Assembly (NCBI GenBank): GCA_050123155.1
Contig: JASFHP010000005.1
Location: 1 to 64,000 of the forward strand
DNA length: 64,000 nucleotides
Direction of reading: 5' to 3'
Source: Bathyarchaeum sp050123155
GTDB taxonomy: Archaea > Thermoproteota > Bathyarchaeia > Bathyarchaeales > Bathyarchaeaceae
Both the position numbers and the translations under genes were made by a program. Of this stretch, positions 8,597 through 17,800 are shown piece after piece (positions within the stretch are counted from its first letter, which is position 1; each line of letters opens with the position of its first letter). Below the pieces are notes generated by a model. That model saw only the letters and a list, made by a program, of their open reading frames with translations. It did not search any database and was not told where the DNA came from.

Positions 8597-9244
8597 TTAT
8601 TTTTGTTTCAGCGTGGTGTAGAGCTTTCTGTGAACAGAGTTAATACTACCATCAGTATCTATCATCAAAAGGTTGAGCTCCTGTGCAATCATTTCGTATA
8701 GCTTGGCTTTATAATTCCAATATTTCTCTTCAATAAGATCCTCTCTTCTATGCATTGCAATCAACTGTTTTGTTCTCAAAACTATAACTATATTATTCTT
8801 AGGCATCAACCTGAAATAGAGTCGAGCTATTTTCCCATGCATCAGAGCAGGATTTCGAAGTGTCATCATCAAATGAACAAATGTATCGTAAATGAATCTA
8901 TCACAAATGACAACTTTGCCCAACAGAAGTTGTAGATTAACGCGCAAAAACGTGGAAATTAATGTATCGATGAATAAGCTAATGGGATAGAATTTTGACA
9001 AGAATCGGGACTCGTAAAACTGATAATGCCGTACAAATCTTTCCTCAGTAACCTTTTCTACTTCGGTAAAACCCATAATTCGCGCGTAGGCTAGTAAAGG
9101 TAAAGAAAAGAAATGGAAAAAACCCGCCCAGAGATATTTTACAGCTAACCCTTCATTAGTTAGACGGTCAACTAATAACTTGGTATGTGATGTCTTTCCA
9201 GTTCCGTCAACGCCTATTATGCAGACCAGTAAGGAACGATTCAA
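8597..9244 (-). CDS. Thymidylate-kinase-like P-loop kinase in a glycan cluster
   Basis: The protein begins MNRSLLVCIIGVDGTGKT, a Walker A loop of the thymidylate kinase family, and has VVICDRFIYDT in the position of the DRY/DR motif. The insert region is hydrophobic and the lid is atypical (MHRREDLIEE). I choose UUG 9244 because it overlaps the stop of the upstream glycosyltransferase as TTGA and places the P-loop at the usual distance; the longer frame to 9295 would overlap by 55 bp. A separate canonical Tmk is encoded at 54.6 kb, so this copy probably phosphorylates another substrate, perhaps a sugar or lipid intermediate. Confidence 0.7.
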   Translation of the reverse strand: MNRSLLVCIIGVDGTGKTSHTKLLVDRLTNEGLAVKYLWAGFFHFFSLPLLAYARIMGFTEVEKVTEERFVRHYQFYESRFLSKFYPISLFIDTLISTFLRVNLQLLLGKVVICDRFIYDTFVHLMMTLRNPALMHGKIARLYFRLMPKNNIVIVLRTKQLIAMHRREDLIEEKYWNYKAKLYEMIAQELNLLMIDTDGSINSVHRKLYTTLKQK

Positions 9245-10470
9245 CGTTTTGCTTCCATGACAATTTTTGAGAATGTTTCTTTGATAGTCTTCCATCTAGG
9301 GTGAAGATACATGTATTGCTTGGCATTATCAGCTAATTCTTTCCGCAGTTTTTCATTCCGATACAACATAATAATTGCCTTTGCCAACTGTTTGTAATCA
9401 CCTACGTCGATTAACATCCCACGTCTTTCAGACAATAATTCAGAGATACCGTCCACTCTTGTGGAAATAACAGGCAACCCTAAAGCCATAGATTCAAGTA
9501 TGCTTATCGGCATGTCTGACATCACTATTTTAAAGGGTAATACGACTACCATTGATTCAAGAATATGTTTTCTAACTTGCTCCTTGCTCAAAACACCTGA
9601 AAGAAAAACAACAGAGTCGTCCACCCCTTCCTCCAAACAAAGGTTCCTAACTTTGTTTTCTTTACGTTTTAAATTTGCAGAATCAAGCCGAGATAAGATT
9701 TTAAGGTTACATGAATGGAATTCGGAAGCAACCTTTGAAAAAGCTTTGATAACGGTGTCTATTCCCCTTAAAGAAAGTGGGGAACCGAGATATAGTATCT
9801 GAAATGTGCGTGCTTTTTTTCCCAGTGTTGCTTCTTTGTGTGTTCTTTTTGACGCTCTTGTCTCATAGGGTATGCATAAATCTTCAGGTTCAAGTCCCGG
9901 AGGGATGCAAACTACTTTTTGTTCACAGATTCCAAGCCTTATTAGTCTTCGCCGATTTTTTTCACTTAGGACTACAAACTTGTATATGATTGAAGAATTT
10001 GCTCTTCTAATAAATAGCTTAGGGATCATGCTACCAATAATATGGATGAAGAGCCAATCAATGTTCAGGATGATTTCTTTTAGACCAATCCTAGCGATTT
10101 CGCTAATCTTGTATATCGGACTGGTCAATATACCAATCAGTGGAATCTTCAAGTTTTCATAGAATTTAGGAGTGAGAAAACTTGTCAGACCCATTAATTG
10201 AACTACTACGTTTGGATTTAGTCGGTGGATTAGTGCTTCAAGCTTAGCTGAAGATTTTGGAGGTTTCTGAAGATGTTCCAATCGAAGAACATCGATATCA
10301 CGAATTCTTTCTTTCCTTGGAAAACGCGGATAACCATCTGAGATAACTTGCAAGTTCATTCCTTGAGATTTCATTCCTTGGCAGATTTCAAAAAAATATT
10401 TCCATGGCTGTCTTCTGAGGTTTTCCTTCCGGAAATCAAAACAGATCGCCAAAACCTTAATAGAATTCAA
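9241..10470 (-). CDS. GT4-family glycosyltransferase
   Basis: This is a GT-B fold retaining transferase of about 409 residues. The C-terminal half has the GT4 signature: ILYLGSPLSLRGIDTVIKAF, then the EX7E-type stretch SDMPISILESMALGLPVIST, and a C-terminal amphipathic tail. The N-terminal domain starts SIKVLAICFDFRKEN. I start it at UUG 10470, which overlaps the preceding gene's TGA as TTGA; ATG 10506 is the longer alternative. It probably adds a sugar from a nucleotide donor to a lipid-linked acceptor at the cytoplasmic face. Donor and acceptor are unknown. Confidence 0.82.
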   Translation of the reverse strand: MNSIKVLAICFDFRKENLRRQPWKYFFEICQGMKSQGMNLQVISDGYPRFPRKERIRDIDVLRLEHLQKPPKSSAKLEALIHRLNPNVVVQLMGLTSFLTPKFYENLKIPLIGILTSPIYKISEIARIGLKEIILNIDWLFIHIIGSMIPKLFIRRANSSIIYKFVVLSEKNRRRLIRLGICEQKVVCIPPGLEPEDLCIPYETRASKRTHKEATLGKKARTFQILYLGSPLSLRGIDTVIKAFSKVASEFHSCNLKILSRLDSANLKRKENKVRNLCLEEGVDDSVVFLSGVLSKEQVRKHILESMVVVLPFKIVMSDMPISILESMALGLPVISTRVDGISELLSERRGMLIDVGDYKQLAKAIIMLYRNEKLRKELADNAKQYMYLHPRWKTIKETFSKIVMEAKR

Positions 10471-11654
10471 TTTTCGATGTGTACCCTTTGCTTTTTTACT
10501 GTGCAAAGTTCTCTGTAGACTTCCAAATATCTCTCAACTAATCTGTCGAACCCCAGTAACTCCTCTGCCAATCTTCTACATTTCGCTTTCACCGTTTCCT
10601 TGTCCATTTTAAGAACGTGCAGAAGACATAAGGCGAAGTCACTAACGTCTTTCTTCGCTATTCTTCCAACGTAATCATTCTTTATGATGCTTCTGACATC
10701 TCCAACTTCAGTTGATACAACTGGAACCCCACACGCAATCGCCTCTCTCACGACAGTAGGACTTCCTTCTACCTCGGAACACAGCGCCAACACATCTGTA
10801 CAATTAATGATCTTTGGGATACTCTCTGGAGGAGAATTGCCAGTAAATTGTACGTTTTCCAAAGCGTATTCACTTATCATTGACTTAAGATGTTCCTCAT
10901 ATTCTTTGTCAGCACCTGAGCCAACAATCAATAATCTTGATTTCGGAACCACTTTCTTAACTAAAAAAAATGAATCGATCAGAAAGTCAATCCGTTTTAT
11001 TCTTTCAACTCTTCCTACGAAAACAATAATTTTCTCATCACTTTCGAAACCATATTCCTCGCGGATTTTTGTGCTATTCATTGGCTTGAATTTGTCTAAG
11101 TCAACACCAGAAGTAGGCATAATCGTTATCTTACGATTGAACCATCCATGTTTCTGGTAATATCTTGATGTGGCCTCATCGGTAATTAACCGATCTATTT
11201 TCCTAAGGCAGAGTTGCTTATAGATTTCGTATAATGGCACAACTATCTTAGAAAGTAGACTATGCTTTGTCTTAAAAACGCGCATTGGCTCGTCTGAGAA
11301 TACTACCTTTGGATTTTTTGGGCAGAATAGAATGAAAGGCAACATAAAATCTAAGCGATAGGTTTGTATAATAGCATTATTAGGAATTCTAAGAAATGGG
11401 ATAAATATTAACAATCTTGCGAGGAATATATACCAAGGTTCACCAGTTCTTCCGATAGACTTCAAATCCAATTTAGAGAGATTCAACGAACCCCCAGATG
11501 TTCGCGTCCGCTGCGACGCTGTTCCAACCGTTGTTACGTTTACACCGCGCTTTGCCAAAAAATCGACCAAACAATATGCGTGTCTACATGCTCCGCCTTG
11601 ATGTCTAAGTGACATATCCATGGAGTGTGCTATTAGTACCTTCATATCCATCAA
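10467..11654 (-). CDS. GT4-family glycosyltransferase
   Basis: This ~395-residue GT-B enzyme starts MKVLIAHSMDMSLRHQGGACRHA, with the glycine-rich acceptor-side loop, and has EKIIVFVGRVERIKRIDFLI at the start of the donor domain and the EX7E motif in SEVEGSPTVVREAIACGVPVVST. It forms part of a tightly packed run (methyltransferase, this gene, GT4, kinase). The start is either UUG 11654, forming TTGA with the upstream stop, or ATG 11651, six nt from GGTAGG. Both keep translation coupled. Confidence 0.85.
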   Translation of the reverse strand: MMDMKVLIAHSMDMSLRHQGGACRHAYCLVDFLAKRGVNVTTVGTASQRTRTSGGSLNLSKLDLKSIGRTGEPWYIFLARLLIFIPFLRIPNNAIIQTYRLDFMLPFILFCPKNPKVVFSDEPMRVFKTKHSLLSKIVVPLYEIYKQLCLRKIDRLITDEATSRYYQKHGWFNRKITIMPTSGVDLDKFKPMNSTKIREEYGFESDEKIIVFVGRVERIKRIDFLIDSFFLVKKVVPKSRLLIVGSGADKEYEEHLKSMISEYALENVQFTGNSPPESIPKIINCTDVLALCSEVEGSPTVVREAIACGVPVVSTEVGDVRSIIKNDYVGRIAKKDVSDFALCLLHVLKMDKETVKAKCRRLAEELLGFDRLVERYLEVYRELCTVKKQRVHIEN

Positions 11655-12379
11655 AACCTACCGGTTGGATTCCTTTTTAAAAAATTTCTTTGTTTCCTGC
11701 TACTCTCTCTGAAACTGGCTTGTTCAGGTGCATGCATGCGTAACCTCTTTACACAAGTTAAATCGCAAGCTAAATCTGGTCGGTAGTAAACTACAAACTG
11801 AGTTAAAATAGACAATATGTTAGAAAAAATCCATGTTAGGAAGCAAGAGGAAGCTTGTTTTCCTCTTCTTCTTTTCAGGAGTTTTAGACCCCCTGATCCG
11901 TGAATTCTGTACCCGAAATGCTGAAATTCACTTTCCGTCCAAGCAGATCTATGAGCTTGTAAAGGGTTACCATCGTAAGCTTTCTGGTGAAGAAAGCCGT
12001 TTGGTACAGATACAATGACACATTTTCTGGCTATCCTTTCAATTTCGTTAATCAAAGTAACTCCATCACGTTTTATCAAATGTTCAAGAATTTCGAAAGC
12101 AACAACGTAGTCGAAACTCCTCGGTTGGATACCCAACTTTCTGATATCCATTAATACGTATTCGTGGTGCAATTCTTTCTTTTTGCTCTCTATAAGATAG
12201 GGTCTGTAAAGATCTATTCCCACTGAAAAGACTTTACAAAAAATGCCGAAATGAGAAATCCGAGATCTATTTCCACAGCCCATATCCAAGATGTTTTTAG
12301 CATCTTTCAATTCACTTCGTAACAAAAACTTTTTTAAAGATAGAGCCCATGAAGCATGACCCAAAATTTTTTCAAACAA
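11651..12379 (-). CDS. Class I SAM-dependent methyltransferase
   Basis: This 242-residue protein has motif I NILDMGCGNRSRI near 30-42, GIDLYRPYLIESKK, VLMDIRKLG, and FDYVVAFEILEHLIKRDGV, typical of Methyltransf_11/23 proteins. The C-terminus is strongly basic (CVKRLRMHAPEQ, RKQRNFLKR), perhaps for membrane or nucleic-acid contact. It is the upstream partner of a coupled GT4 gene, so it likely modifies a glycan. The start is UUG 12379, since an in-frame TGA lies a few codons above. Confidence 0.75.
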   Translation of the reverse strand: MFEKILGHASWALSLKKFLLRSELKDAKNILDMGCGNRSRISHFGIFCKVFSVGIDLYRPYLIESKKKELHHEYVLMDIRKLGIQPRSFDYVVAFEILEHLIKRDGVTLINEIERIARKCVIVSVPNGFLHQKAYDGNPLQAHRSAWTESEFQHFGYRIHGSGGLKLLKRRRGKQASSCFLTWIFSNILSILTQFVVYYRPDLACDLTCVKRLRMHAPEQASFRESSRKQRNFLKRNPTGRF

Positions 12380-12462
12380 TCCAAAATTGTTTATATTCCA
12401 TCACATTCGCTGTTTATATCTTCGTCGCGAGAGTTTAAAATGCAGGCAGTCATAGTTGTCTG

Positions 12463-13155
12463 TTAATCCTCAACTTTTGTTGCAAGAACACCATAACCAA
12501 TCGTGAAATTTTTTTGTTGATCAACAACGTCAAGTAAGATGCATAGTCTAGTTATTGGTATTAACAATAGGTAAATGAGGAGCAAGAAACCCCATTTAAG
12601 ATAATTTGTCCTATCCGAAAAAGGTCCGAATACTTGTTGGGGTATTTGACGTATGATTAAACCTAGAGTACTGAAAACTCCTCCTTTTTTCTTTATTTTC
12701 AAAATTTTGAAATTGTATTTTTGAAGGATGTGTCTTATTCCTTCATCGGTGAATCTCCAAAAGTCGGGATTGTCATGTACTCCAAATATTAAGGGAATAG
12801 TTAGAACTAAATAGCCACCCACGCTAAGTACGCGCTTGAATTCTTGGAAAGTAGCATTTATGTCCATCACATGCTCCAATACTTGTGTGCATACTATTGC
12901 ATCAGCTATTTCTTTCCTAAGAGGCAAACTTCGGATATCGCCAATAAGAGTTACGCCCGAGTAAATCCTTCTGTCGATTGAAACCCACAGATTGTGACTT
13001 ATATAGTTTTTAAATGGCGATCTACCGCTTCCTACATCAATTATAAGTTTTTTATGCTCCAGTGTGAACGCGCTATCTCTCATAAATTTCTGTATATAAT
13101 AATAGTCGACACTACTCTTTTCCACAGTTTTTCTAAACAGACTTTCCAGCATCAT
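12463..13155 (-). CDS. Class I SAM methyltransferase with C-terminal membrane segment
   Basis: This 230-residue protein has motif I KLIIDVGSGRSPFKNYI, then SLPLRKEIADAIVCTQVLEHV and RVLSVGGYLVLTIPLIFGVHDNPDFWRFT, a pattern common in methyltransferases of polysaccharide loci. Residues ~190-213 (WGFLLLIYLLLIPITRLCILL) form a hydrophobic helix before a short conserved tail, so the enzyme is probably tethered to the membrane and acts on a lipid-linked substrate. It lies 83 bp upstream of the next methyltransferase gene. Confidence 0.8.
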   Translation of the reverse strand: MMLESLFRKTVEKSSVDYYYIQKFMRDSAFTLEHKKLIIDVGSGRSPFKNYISHNLWVSIDRRIYSGVTLIGDIRSLPLRKEIADAIVCTQVLEHVMDINATFQEFKRVLSVGGYLVLTIPLIFGVHDNPDFWRFTDEGIRHILQKYNFKILKIKKKGGVFSTLGLIIRQIPQQVFGPFSDRTNYLKWGFLLLIYLLLIPITRLCILLDVVDQQKNFTIGYGVLATKVED

Positions 13156-13430
13156 TCACGTCTTTAGGGCTTATATCTCCCGTCTCGTGTACGTTGTTCA
13201 TTGGGCTATGTATTGTTGTAACAGAATCTTGTAAGCTTATGATAAGGAAATTGAAAAGAGAATTACAATGAGCCAACGCAGGTAAGACAGTAACCACAGG
13301 CTCGTATAGAAAATGAGCCGGGTGACGAAAACTGTAGCGTACTCTACTGAAATTTCCTTGAGCGATTTCACTTACTCTTAGCCTTCTCTTTGGACCTTGA
13401 AACTCTTCTAGCCATCTTTGGTTTAACTAT

Positions 13431-13676
13431 TTATCGTTTTATTCCCATCAAAACTATGTATGGTGAGAAGATCATCGAATTAAGAAAAATGGTTAGATAC
13501 CCGATCAACAAGGCGAACGCTTTTAGGATAAGCACTAAGAGGGGGTTTCCAAAAGGGTTCATCATTGTAAAATTGATGGTGCCAACGTAATCTAACAATT
13601 TAACGTCTAACTCTGAGTTGATATACAAATCCTCAAATTGTATGATTTTCTCATAGGTACTTTCCAGAACCCCCAC
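13431..13676 (-). CDS. Small membrane protein or 3' remnant, function unknown
   Basis: This open frame of 81 codons opens with GTG 13676, 21 bp after the upstream GT4 stop. It encodes a soluble start (EKIIQFEDLYINSEL), then DYVGTINFTMMNPFGNP and one long hydrophobic stretch, ending YIVLMGIKR. That layout resembles the C-terminal end of membrane-tethered methyltransferases such as the neighbouring 12463-13155 product, but no SAM-binding motif is present. It may be a truncated methyltransferase tail or a genuine small membrane protein. No ribosome-binding site is obvious. Bases 13156-13430 downstream hold nothing recognisable. Confidence 0.35.
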   Translation of the reverse strand: MGVLESTYEKIIQFEDLYINSELDVKLLDYVGTINFTMMNPFGNPLLVLILKAFALLIGYLTIFLNSMIFSPYIVLMGIKR

Positions 13677-13697
13677 TGTTCTTTTTCACAACTTAAT

Positions 13698-14825
13698 TCA
13701 ACCTAAGAGTAAATTATTGTAACATTTTTCAGTTCTATCTGTCACCTTTCTCCAAGTAAATTTCTCTTGGATTGTGCTTCTAGCTTTTGAACCCAGCCTT
13801 CTGCGGAGTTTTTTATCATCTAACAAAGCAATAATAGCCTCGGCCATTTTTTTTGGAGAATGGGTTGGAACGATGATCCCGTTTTTTCTGTGATTTATTA
13901 CCTCCATATTACATCTAATGGACGTGGCGACCACTGGTAAACCAGTAGCCATTGCTTCGAGTAGTGTAGTTGCTAACCCCTCATACACAGAGGGAAGAAC
14001 AAAGACAGTTGCGTGTTGAAAAAGTTCTATCAGTTTGTGTCTACTGACGAAGCCTAAAAGTACAATGTTCTTTTGGAGTTTCATTTGCCATATATATTTC
14101 CTAATTTGATTTTCGAGGCGGCCTTGGCCCACAATCATGAATAAAAGATGGGGATACCTTTCAGCAACATGTTTTGCTGATTTCAGTAGATCAAACAATC
14201 CCTTTCTATAGCTTAACCTTCCCACAAACAGTACATATTGCTTTTTGGCATTTGGTCGTTGCTGAGGCATAAATTTCTTATCGTCAACTCCATTTCCTAT
14301 GAAGAATATATCTTTTGGATTTAAGCCATACTCCTTGAGACCTTGAGCAACAAATCTCGAAACCGAAGCGATTGATTTTGAATTAGCGAATAGTTCTCTC
14401 TCGATGAGATAACTTGCTTTGCCCTGCAACTTAACCGCTATCGAAAAAGGATCCACATACTCTACTTCACGCGTATCTTGCTTCATCGGCGTGTGTACAG
14501 TTGTCATCAAAGGCAACGTTGAACTTACGACTGGAGACAACGGTGTATGGATATTAATCAAATCTGCAGTGGTTTGCAACTCTTTAACCAACTTATTGAC
14601 AAAGATTCGGTGAATGTGAACATGAAAGGGATAGATTGGAAAGAAATGGGGTCTATAGATTGTTATACCGTCTAGCTTACTCGCATACTTTTCTCCACGA
14701 TGCCCCCGAGTTACTATTGTAACTTCATTCCCTCTTGCAACAAGATTCTTGGAAACATTGAATATGTGATTCCCAACTCCCTCTCTAGGAGGAAATGCTG
14801 CCGAAGTGATGATTACAATATTCAT
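13698..14825 (-). CDS. GT4-family glycosyltransferase
   Basis: This 375-residue GT4 enzyme starts MNIVIITSAAFPPREGVGNHI (acceptor domain with the GxGxH loop), has YVLFVGRLSYRKGLFDLL at the donor domain start, and EX7E in SVYEGLATTLLEAMATGLPVVAT. It is probably a hexosyltransferase of the alpha-mannosyl/glucosyl type, acting on the lipid-linked glycan. It sits between a giant membrane protein gene (44 bp upstream) and the small membrane ORF. Confidence 0.87.
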   Translation of the reverse strand: MNIVIITSAAFPPREGVGNHIFNVSKNLVARGNEVTIVTRGHRGEKYASKLDGITIYRPHFFPIYPFHVHIHRIFVNKLVKELQTTADLINIHTPLSPVVSSTLPLMTTVHTPMKQDTREVEYVDPFSIAVKLQGKASYLIERELFANSKSIASVSRFVAQGLKEYGLNPKDIFFIGNGVDDKKFMPQQRPNAKKQYVLFVGRLSYRKGLFDLLKSAKHVAERYPHLLFMIVGQGRLENQIRKYIWQMKLQKNIVLLGFVSRHKLIELFQHATVFVLPSVYEGLATTLLEAMATGLPVVATSIRCNMEVINHRKNGIIVPTHSPKKMAEAIIALLDDKKLRRRLGSKARSTIQEKFTWRKVTDRTEKCYNNLLLG

Positions 14826-14869
14826 CCGTTAGCACCTAATGTTTCTAAGTTGATATGCGAAGCAGGTAC

Positions 14870-17800
14870 TTACCTTCTTCTCAAATAGTAAGTCATGGCG
14901 ATAGCAACTGCGTTGAGCAGGATGAAGGGCAATGAATAGAATATTTCCGTTGGAATCGCCCATTCATTAACAAGAACGGGGGAAGTTACTAGTTGAGTCG
15001 TATAGGTCCCATTAATCTCCAAATCTGAGATAGTTATAGTGGTTTCGTCAGAACTGCGAAGTAGAAACTTTAGCGGGTCATCCACCCGCATAAAGCCACC
15101 TATGGCATAAATTGGTGAGGTGAATTCGGTAAAGATATTTGCGAAATAGGCAGAATCCGCTTGAACAAATGACTCTTTTATTTGTACCACGGTGCTTTCT
15201 GCCGTTTGCGTAATTTTCACGGCAAATGTAATATCCCCGCCAGTTTGGGTGATATTGTGAACATAGGAACCCTGTTGAAGACCAAGAGTTAAACTAGTCT
15301 CCCCAGTCAATTTGAGTGTTAGATTGAATCCATCAATGAAGTTAACTTCAGTGTAACTTCCGATACTAGGAACTAGTTCAGCTGTTGGAGCAGAAAAAAT
15401 TGACGTAAAATTTCCATCGATGTCCAGGTAGGTAATAGTGCCTTCAGATATTGCGGGATCGTCATTATCTGGGGTATACAAAGAAACTTCAAGTTCACAA
15501 AAATCTGGAAACATAAAAGTGGTGGGGATTATCTCAACATTTGAGAAGCTTGCTGGTCCATTCAATATGCCCACTGGACCTGAAGGGCTTTGTGTAGCTA
15601 TGGGCAACTCGGGTTCAACAATCATTAGGATATCTGCTAAACTGCTAAATAGTTGTCGAGTAGAATCTTCATGATTATTCAAGAGTGAATAGTAAATTGG
15701 GTTCATTTCAACAAGAATAATTTTTCCTTGCCCAAAGTTTTTGAGGAAAGCAAATCCCGACACAGTTTCTCCTCTGTGTGTGTAGAAACCTAAAGTAGCA
15801 ACACTTGCATCAGTAGTTTCATAGAAAGGTACTGATAGTCCCGTAACATCGACCTTTCCTCCGGGTCCAACTATTTCATCAACCTCAGAGGCAGTAGGCT
15901 CAATATTTATCGAAAGGAGTTTTGTAAAGAAACCGGGTAAGGTTCTATCAAGTTCGAGAGTGTTTAAGACTATGAGCTCTCCACCATTTGCGATCCATTC
16001 CAAGGTTTCATTGGATATTTCTGCGGGATCAAGGGGAAGTAGTATTTTTTTGTAATGTTTTGAAAATGCGTACCAGTCAGAAAATGAAATAGTTGTGTAG
16101 TTAATGTTGGCCATTGAGAGAGTTTGTAATGGAAGTATTTGCGCCCTAAAGGTAAACTCGTTAAGAGTAGTATTTGCCAAGGAAATTTCGCTCCCCAACC
16201 ATAAAGAGGATGCAGCCGCTGGAAACGTTCTGAGTTCTATGCCTTCAATTGTTGTTAGGTTGGGGAGACCCACTACATTAAACTCGTTGAAATTAATGGA
16301 GATTTCTTTCCATCCTATGAAGTCATCAACAAGAGTGTAGTGAAACTGACTGAGACGATCGGGCATATACAGAATCAAACTCCAGAGTTGCTTAGTTCCT
16401 GATCCACAACAACTGAAACTGATGGATTTGTAGCTGGACCAGTCTCTGGGAGATGAAAACCAATGAATTAAGGAAATACGACTATAGTGCCCAGGAATGA
16501 TTTGTACTTTCAGACTGCTGTTGCCACCATTGGCGACAGAGTCATCCATCGTCAAGTTGAAGTCGAAGTCTCCGTCGCCTCGGCGAGTTTCCTCCCAAAA
16601 AGAAATAGGGGCTTCGTCCACAATTTGGAATTCGCCCCGTTTGAAAAGGTCGGAGGATGCAGCATCTACCGTCATTAGTACAAAATCTGAATTCTTAGAA
16701 GGCGATTGAAAATGTGGTAGTTCATAGAGAATGAAATCCTCGTTTTCAAACACCTTGAAAAGATAATCCTGAATGGATAGTAGATAACTTACCTCAGAGA
16801 TGGGACTATATGGCAGAGTCAACGATTTAGCTCGATCCGATTTAGGGAGAACCAAGTATCTTATGTCAAAGCCTGAGGAAGTGTACATGTTTTCAGATAT
16901 TAGGTCTAGAAAATGTTCAAGGTCCTCTGTAACTAGGAGAATCGGATGATAATTGCTTTCTACAAAGCCACGCCCAGAGAATGACTTAACACCCCATATA
17001 ATGAGTTCTGGAGCCAAGACAGATTCGTTAGGAGTCGAGATGGATCTGATTGTTTGCATTAGTTCGAGATCACTTGCAGTATTAAAAGACGTGTTCGCAA
17101 ATCTTTGCACACTTAAAAGGGTTGAAGAAAAACCGCCTATGAAAACTAGCGCTAAGATAAACATTACTAGTATCCTCTTCAATACGTGAATTCGATTGGT
17201 TCTTGAATAAGAAAACATTTTGACAACCAAAAAAGAAGAAAGAATGGCAAATCCTATTCTTGCAAAGTTACTAATGCGTGCTTCATTGAATGGAAGATGA
17301 ACAATATTAAAAGTCAATAACAAATTGGAGATTCGAGCTAACCCTAATGGAACAATAGAAAGAATGAAACCAAAAATAAGTCCTTTAATTTGTTGGCTTT
17401 TGTAGAGAATATAAATCCCTAACACTCCAAGTATTAATGGAAATCCTAAACGAATCGGATAAAGATACCATGGAACACTTCCACCAGTTGAGTAGATACT
17501 CAAAGCAGATAATGTGTAGAACCAGACAATAATGCAGAAGCCCATAAAATATAACATGAGCAACAGTGTAAACTTGGAAAGAACAAATTTTTTTGCTAAT
17601 GTGCGAAACAGCTGTAAGAGCTTTAATCGTTCGAGAATCGGAGAAAACATAAAAGAGCCAAGCACAAGAAGTAAGATCAACAAAAACCTCATATTCATAA
17701 AAGCAAAAAGCGAACCAAGCGTTAGGGTGGGCACAAATGCCCAAATGAAAAAGAGAGAGAAAAACAATCCCATAAAAGTCGCTAAAGAGACTTTGTATGA

